Assembly: GCA_030295235.1 (NCBI GenBank)
Contig: AP026129.1
Location: 62,001 to 126,000 of the forward strand
Length of the DNA: 64,000 bases
Reading direction: 5' to 3'
Source of the DNA: Fistulifera solaris
Lineage: Eukaryota > Bacillariophyta > Bacillariophyceae > Naviculales > Stauroneidaceae
In this document: positions 58,494-64,000 of the stretch, one piece after another
Layout: each line of letters begins with the position of its first letter
How positions within the stretch are numbered: the first letter of the stretch is position 1
Program-made: the position numbers and the translations under genes
Notes under the pieces: generated by a model
Seen by the model: only the letters and a program-made list of their open reading frames with translations
Databases searched by the model: none
What the model was told of the DNA's origin: nothing

Positions 58494-59330
58494 GGTGATT
58501 GTACATTGTAAATGCATTATTTAATGAGTTTGTTGTTGGATGTTTTATTGTGCGAAACAGTATCGGAAACATTGCTGTGCTGCTTGTGTTTGTGCGTTGT
58601 GCGTAGGTAAGATCGAATCGATGTTTACTTGTACTGGATGGTAGAGTAGGAGTGACGCTTTCCGACTCAAATGTTTGTTCAGTCCCGCCAATCTTAGCCC
58701 CATTCACCCTTTCGTCACTTTGGAATACTTCGCACACTGCATTTTTTCGAAATATTATGCTAGTTGCTTCAGTTTCGTGGTGTTGATGATATAGCTGGAA
58801 TGAATTATTCCAAAATCAAATACAATTTCTAATTATCCAATAAATGATATGCTCTGGTTGCATTTCCGACTCGTCCTTTTTCAATCCCGGCAACGGGCTA
58901 CCGCACGCTCGTATTTGATATTTGATAGCCAAGTTACCTCTAGAGTAGCGTTGCGCGCAAATTCAAAAACGTAAACAGGACTTTGTTGATGTAGCTTCTC
59001 TTGATTGGATTTAGAGTTCACGGACACTGAGAGCGCATTAAGCAGCCTGACGCAATTGTTCTACTCCTTGCTTTTGTTTTGAAGTAAATTTCCGCTCCAG
59101 TGCGTTCCGAACGAAATTCAACTCATGAAACAAACTACCCTACTGTCTACTAGTCGTTTTCCTGCAGTCATCCAATCATTGTATTTCAAAAATTGTGTAG
59201 TTTATGATTTATATTACTGATATCCAACCCTATAGTGAAACGATGGAAGTTCACACAAAGCTCCAACGGTGTGCCCCAACAGCGGGAAGTTGATTATGAA
59301 AAGGTTCACAGCACCTTTCTTGACTTTATC
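58494..59330. other. Intergenic, nothing recognised
   Basis: 5' region of the SNU23 gene and 3' region of the TPR gene. No gene is supported. Confidence 0.45.
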
Positions 59331-59967
59331 TCAGTTCGAGGAAAACTCGGTACTGGATCCATGTGAGTGTTCTTTGGCTTCATCAAAACAGGTTTGAGCA
59401 TCCTCTATAAGACCGAGCGTTAGAAGCTGCTTGCCGAGCGCTCTCCATATCGAAGACACATGGACATTGTGACTCGCAAGAGCAATAGCTAGTGCTTCAC
59501 AAAGGCATTGAATAGCTGTTTCGGGTTGACGGATATTCGCGTATTCATTCGCGAGCTTTTGTAACACGACTGCTACTGGAGGACTCCTTGGTCCGTAGTA
59601 AGCCACCAGCATTTCCAAACTGTACTGCAGTGCATGGATGCTCTTGATAGGATCGCTTCTGAACGAATGTACGTTGGAAATTGCAATGAGAACCTCTGCT
59701 TTGACAGGGAGCAATTCCGGCTTGTCTTCTCGTTGTCGAAGAGCACGTGCAAAGTGAAACAGAGACTCCGAAGCCTTTCCTTCTCGATAGTATTTGAAGC
59801 CAGTTTGTACCGCCTCGTCAAACGTTGCTTCTTCCCCCTTCGGCAGATTGCTGTAAAGAAGTATAAGAGGAAACCTGATTGAGGGTCATGTTGTTAAATG
59901 AAACTTCAATGCGTTCCTGCTTAAGCTCCACATTTTCTTTCGATGGAAAGGACGTGTTACGAATCAT
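59331..59967 (-). CDS. TPR-domain protein
   Basis: About 211 residues from the first in-frame ATG (59967). The frame is open upstream to 60057 without an ATG, so a further 5' exon is possible. TPR-type helix pairs: TFDEAVQTGFKYYREGKASE, LFHFARALRQRE, SIHALQYSLEMLVAYYGPRS, KLANEYANIRQPETAIQCLC and ALGKQLLTLGLIEDAQTCFD. One extra base in the C5 run at about 59835-59839 breaks the frame between SAEG and EEATFDEA; removing it gives 212 codons. It probably works as a protein-interaction module; partner unknown. Confidence 0.7.
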
Positions 59968-60057
59968 TTGTACAACGTTTGGCCTATCGTATTCTGCGCC
60001 GTCTGATGAGAGTGTTTCGTCATTTATAATGTAATTCAAACCCCGAAACAAAAGCAC

Positions 60058-60768
60058 GATTTCGTCGTCTTTTTATACCTTTGGTCAAGTGGTGTCAACG
60101 CGGAGTGCCGATAATTCTCAAAAAATGACTGCGGTACTCACGACTATCTCCAAGACCACGCGGGGCGGGGCTCGCGGCTCGCGGCACGTAGCCTTTTGTT
60201 CTATGATCCACTAAGCGTTCTGTACTGGTGCTGTCATTTGACTTTTTTTGCGGTTCGAGGGCTGTTGGTTGGTCACTTTGTTACTGATGTTCGTTGAACT
60301 AATTTGTAATTATATGCGCTTTGATCAATATTTTTATATTTTTATTTATTGACTCTAAATTGCACCGTTGATTCTTGATTCTTGTAGACCGCCGAGCTCT
60401 AGGAGATTCTTCGACGATCAATTATTGTCTAACTCAAACAACTTAACGTCGATCGTCGGTACAATTTTACGGGGTTCTCTGTAAAAGTAAGATCCATAGA
60501 TCCGAAATCCGAAGATCTTCACCGTCTATCGTCTATCATTAATCTGTTATCTCCAGTCCCCCTAAAACCTAAAAACAATCCGACTGGCTTTACCATTGTT
60601 TGTCGTTTGTCTTCCTTTGTCAGCTTTCTCTGTCATCCACAAGTATCGTGAGATCGTGGGTCATGGTCACGAATCATGAATCATTTTGAAATTTGTACCA
60701 CTACTTTGAGTATTATTTTCTCCACTTAGTGACGGAAGAACGGCTCTAGTTTACTCGGGTTGTGTATC
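60058..60768. other. Intergenic, nothing recognised
   Basis: AT-rich, with short direct repeats (CGGGGCGGGGCTCGCGGCTC near 60160-60180). TCATGGTCACGAATCATGAATC lies near 60661-60682. No gene supported. Confidence 0.4.
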
Positions 60769-61385
60769 ATGGTTCGGTTGTCTATTGTTTGGTTTTCGAT
60801 GGGAATGGGTACCGGAACCGGTACCGGTAGGGAAAGCACCAAGCGCAAGGGAAAGGGCGATAAATCTGAACTTATACCAGTATTGAGTAAGTATTTTAGA
60901 CCTCGTTTCTCTTCGTCTCTCTGTATCCAGATTTATCACACAATTTTACTTGTGACGGCTTGTCCGTTGAAAACGCCATGGAACCTTTTTCGCCATTTTA
61001 TTCTCCTCCTTTTCTACCTGGTAAGTATTTAGGATTTAAAAATAGAATATAAACGAAGGGGGACAAGGATGCGCAGTGAAAGCAACGCGGAAACTTGGAA
61101 CGGGTATTTGAATTTATAGTTAACAATGTTCAAAATGGAAGTTAGATCTCTAATTTGAAGGTGCACGGTGCATTATACGTAGTCTACTTCGTTATTTTAG
61201 TTACCCACGGTTTCGTTGTTTCGTTGCGTCTTCCCCTCCTACCGTATCGGAGACCGGAAAAAGTTAACGGGATGCACGAGATGCTAAAAACAGTAAATGA
61301 ACCACGTGCGGATTCGTTATCTGGAATGTTAGTCAATGAAAATAGTCGACGATCAATGAGCACGCTCTCAGCAAAGGCAAGTTGA
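60769..61385 (+). CDS. Possible three-exon gene of unknown function
   Basis: Three exons join in one frame through consensus splice sites: 60769-60886 (TTGA/GTAAGT), 60931-61020 (ATCCAG/ATTT ... ACCTG/GTAAGT) and 61201-61385 (TTTTAG/TTACC). Introns are 44 and 180 bp; total exactly 393 nt, 130 residues. The product starts MVRLSIVWFSMGMGTGTGTG, has a basic KRKGKGDK patch, then DGLSVENAMEPFSPFYSPPF and, in exon 3, EMLKTVNEPRADSLSGMLVN. No family recognised. The 44-bp first intron is shorter than others here, which lowers confidence; exon 3 alone lacks an ATG. Confidence 0.35.
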
Positions 61386-61444
61386 TTGCATAGAGAGCAT
61401 ACCAAGAACCAAACATTTTGCATTTCAGCCTTCATCTTTTCTCG

Positions 61445-62078
61445 CTAGTTCTGGTTCATTAATGCATTCGCCGCCTCCGAAAAAGCAGCAACGCCTGTCA
61501 ACTTCTTCCACGGAGGAGGCCTTTCGTGAATCTGCTCCAACGCCTTCAAGCTCGCATAGGCTATGCCTGTTTTCGGATCCTTATATATTCCAGGAAGTCC
61601 GGTTACCGGACAGAATTTGCGCGGAGGCAAGGGGTGTTGAGTAAACGCCTGGGATGTCAGAAACGCATGTGCGACACTATGTTGCGGTCTACTGGCTTCC
61701 TCCATGAGAATACTGGCTAGCGAACGAGGCAAGAATCGTTTTGGCAAGGCAGCGGAGTTGTTTGTGGCATTTTTTCTGCCTCGTTTCTTCGGTTTGCCTC
61801 CTCCTTCGTGTTCTTCCAGTTCATCGTATTCCTCTTCCTCATCCTGAACAGCACCCATATTCGGATCAACTCCCTCCAACGCATCGATCCACAAAGAAAT
61901 CTCAAGTTGTTCGTCTTCTTCTGAGTTGAGCGTCGCTTTTCGTGCTTTTTGTCGCCTTTGGGGATCTTTTGTGTCGGTCGGACCGTCGTTTCCGAGGGGC
62001 TTGCAACGCCGGAGGCAGCGCCGCACCGGCAGTAGCTTTCATTGCATCGTTCCAAGCTTTTCGAGCTGTCGCGGCCAT
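61445..62078 (-). CDS. INO80C: YL1_C domain protein, INO80 complex subunit C-like
   Basis: Chromatin-remodelling subunit. 210 residues after repair. The C-terminal YL1_C domain is clear (KFCPVTGLPGIYKDPKTGIA, then YASLKALEQIHE). The protein is too short for VPS72/YL1 and fits INO80C/Ies6. An acidic region (DEEEEYDELEEHEGGG) and a basic patch (KPKKRGRKNA) precede it. The N-terminus MAATARKAWNDAMKATAGAA is in another frame; one extra base between about 62000 and 62030 must be removed, giving 211 codons. The exact position is unclear. Sixty bp separate its stop from that of the preceding gene. Confidence 0.85.
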
Positions 62079-62168
62079 TTTCTAATTGTTGCTTTTATGT
62101 GAAGAGAACAATGAAACAAGAACGAATGGTTGATATCACAAATCAATATTAAGTAGCTCGTAAGTTTA

Positions 62169-62459
62169 TCAAGGCGACAAGGTTGCCTGTATTAGTACAA
62201 CAACACGCAAATGGTGGGACGCACGGACCGGACGGAAATAAGGACGATGTTCGTTTGTCGTTAATCGTGAAGAATAATCATCCCCGTGAACAACTTCTCC
62301 GCTATGATCTAGAATACGCTTAAAGTGTAGGAGACTTTCGGGCTTCCACCAATGAAATAGTTCGCTTTCTTCTGCGAAAAGAATAGTATAGCATACTTTG
62401 TACTTTGCAGAAACCCACGTTCTTTCCCAACGAATATCATCAGGAAGAGGATGATTCAT
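62169..62459 (-). CDS. Small hypothetical protein
   Basis: 96 residues, ATG start, intact. No family recognised. Aromatic-rich with mixed charge (RWERTWVSAKYKVCYTILFA; FHWWKPESLLHFKRILDHSG). Codon use looks like neighbouring genes, and the leader is divergent from AdhE by 159 bp. It could be a fragment of a larger spliced gene. Confidence 0.45.
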   Translation of the reverse strand: MNHPLPDDIRWERTWVSAKYKVCYTILFAEESELFHWWKPESLLHFKRILDHSGEVVHGDDYSSRLTTNEHRPYFRPVRASHHLRVVVLIQATLSP

Positions 62460-62618
62460 TTTTCATTCGGAGATCGCATTCTGCGAAGCGAAACGAGAAC
62501 GCTTTTGTGAGATTTTTTTTTCTCAATCTGATTCATTCATAAAATCAAAACATTCCGATCCAATCAAAAAGCCGAAAAAAAACAAACTAAACGACAAACA
62601 AAAGAAGCATTCATTAGA

Positions 62619-64000
62619 ATGACTGATCTTCAAAAACTCGACGAACTCGTCAAGCGTGTCAACGCGGCTCAGAAAGTCTTCGCCACGTACTCACAAGAAC
62701 AAGTCGACCAGATCTTCCGTCGCGGCAGCGTTGGCGGCCGATGCTCGCATCCCCTTGGCTACCATGGCCGCTGAAGAGTCCGGAATGGGTGTCATTGAAG
62801 ATAAAGTCATCAAGAATCACTTTAGTTCGGAGTACATCTACAACAAATACAAGGATGAAAAGACCTGTGGAGTTCTCGGTCGATGACGAAATGGGCATCA
62901 TGATCCTCGCAGAGCCCATTGGAACGATATGCGGCGTTGTTCCCTGCACGAACCCAACGTCTACGACTATTTTCAAGGTAAATACCATCATGATCATTTT
63001 CGTTAAACAATTGTCTGCTTCAACCGCTCACAAACTCGGTTTGTTCAACGCGAGCTCATTTGCTTGAAGACGCGCAACGCGATCGTCTTTTCTCCCCATC
63101 CACGCACCAAAAAAGTCTACCGCGTACACTCGCGAAATTGGTCTTGGACGCAGCAGTGGCTGCAGGAGCTCCTCCAGATATTATTGGCTGGATTGAAGAG
63201 CCTACTTTGGTCCTATCGCAAGCTCTGATGCATCATGACGGCATTGATCTCATCCTCGCTGACGGGTGGGCCAGCCATGGTCAAGGCGGCCTACTCTTCG
63301 GCAAAACCAGCTATCGGAGTGGGAGCTGGCAATACGCCAGTAGTAGTTGATGAAACAGCTGATGTCAAGCGCTGTATCGTCGATTCTCATGTCCAAGACA
63401 TTTGATAACGGGGTGGTGTGTGCCTCCGAACAATCGCGGTGTATTGTTGTCAATAGCATTTACGAACAAGTCAAAGAACGTTTTGCCAAGTACGGAGGTT
63501 ACTTCTTGAGTGCAGAGGAGGCGGAAAAAGTACGTGCTCTTCTCTTCATCAAGGGCTTTGAACGCTAAAATTGTCGGTCAATCGGCTCTCAAGATAGCTG
63601 AATTGGCTGGAATCACCGTCCCACCTTACACCAAAGTGCTTATTGGTGAGGGCAAGGTCTTGTCAGATGAAGATGACTTTGCTCATGAAAAACTCTCTCC
63701 GACTTTAGGATTCTATCGTGCCAGCAATTTCAACGGGCGGTTGACATGGCTGTTACGGCTGTCGCCATGGGTGGCGTTGGTGTAAGTTTTAAAAGTCATC
63801 ATTCTTTGTTGCTGACTCTCTCTTTATGGTGCCTAACTTTATTCTTCTGGATTCAACAGCACACATCTTGTCTATACACGGACCAAGATAAGAACGACGA
63901 CCGCATTCAATACTTTGCCAAGAAAATGAAGACCGCTCGAATCTTGCTCAACACGCCCCACCCTCGCGGTGGAATTGGTGACTTGTACAACTTTGCACTG
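62619..64000 (+). CDS. adhE: Bifunctional aldehyde-alcohol dehydrogenase AdhE (5' part, many indels)
   Basis: Anaerobic fermentation enzyme converting acetyl-CoA to ethanol; in algae of bacterial type. Only the N-terminal acetaldehyde-dehydrogenase half is in the window. Blocks: VDQIFRRAALAADARIPLAT (after repair), GTICGVVPCTNPTSTTIFK, LVLDAAVAAGAPPDIIGWIE, GVGAGNTPVVVDETADV, the catalytic-Cys region TFDNGVVCASEQ, IAELAGITVPPYTKVLIGEG, FAHEKLSPTLGFYRAS and LYTDQDKNDDRIQYFAKKMK. Introns 62978-63054 and 63782-63859. At least eight frame breaks lie near 62724, 62878, 63109-63114, 63130, 63261, 63370, 63553 and 63737, a far higher density than elsewhere. It is either a recent pseudogene or a poorly assembled stretch; the coding signal itself is well preserved. 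Confidence 0.85.

Overview
The window is nuclear DNA of a photosynthetic stramenopile, most likely a pennate diatom. The reasons are: spliceosomal GT-AG introns, mostly 60-83 bp; closely packed genes on both strands; a diatom-type plastid presequence (ASSFAP, signal peptide plus FAP) on a cupin protein at 33.2 kb and a looser version on the aspartyl-tRNA synthetase; and a protein set typical of diatoms (leishmanolysin, AdhE, SASA-type SGNH esterase, TALE homeodomain). The species cannot be named from sequence alone.

Layout. 0-3.4 kb: 5' part of a RAD16-like SNF2/RING helicase (minus). 4.2-7.9: PDZ protein. 8.0-8.8: Rab2 GTPase. 9.5-12.3: M16 peptidase. 12.3-13.1: coiled-coil protein. 13.7-14.8: SGNH esterase. 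15.3-15.9: mitochondrial uL29m. 16.4-17.3: membrane protein. 17.3-19.4: gene-poor, with an inverted repeat and a 34-bp minisatellite. 19.5-20.2: small helical protein. 20.6-24.2: spliceosomal helicase PRP22/DHX8. 24.4-26.0: type II membrane SGNH protein. 26.1-27.3: unknown. 27.9-30.2: PPR protein. 30.5-31.8: glutaminyl cyclase. 32.7-33.2: plastid cupin. 33.5-34.9: repeat copies and a PUB-domain pseudogene. 35.0-41.1: REV3. 42-42.9: basic TPR-like protein. 43-45.6: MRE11. 46.3-47.5: NDP-glucose 4,6-dehydratase. 47.6-49.5: AspRS. 50.7-52.8: RCC1. 53.6-54.8: TALE homeodomain. 55.3-55.7: small new gene. 56.5-57.7: leishmanolysin-like. 57.7-58.5: SNU23/ZMAT2. 59.3-60.0: TPR. 60.8-61.4: possible new three-exon gene. 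61.4-62.1: YL1_C/INO80C. 62.2-62.5: small protein. 62.6-end: AdhE.

Functional themes are those of a normal nuclear gene neighbourhood. They include DNA repair (RAD16-like, REV3, MRE11), splicing (PRP22, SNU23), organelle expression (uL29m, PPR, AspRS), chromatin (INO80C) and trafficking (Rab2). There is no operon logic.

Two features cut across the window. First, about half of the genes carry isolated one-base indels, usually in homopolymers, that break an otherwise conserved reading frame. I joined these frames, and in every complete gene the length after correction is a multiple of three. They look like long-read assembly errors, with an unusual excess in AdhE. Second, several upstream regions of divergent gene pairs carry short palindromes built from TGACT/AGTCA (bZIP/AP-1-like) half sites.
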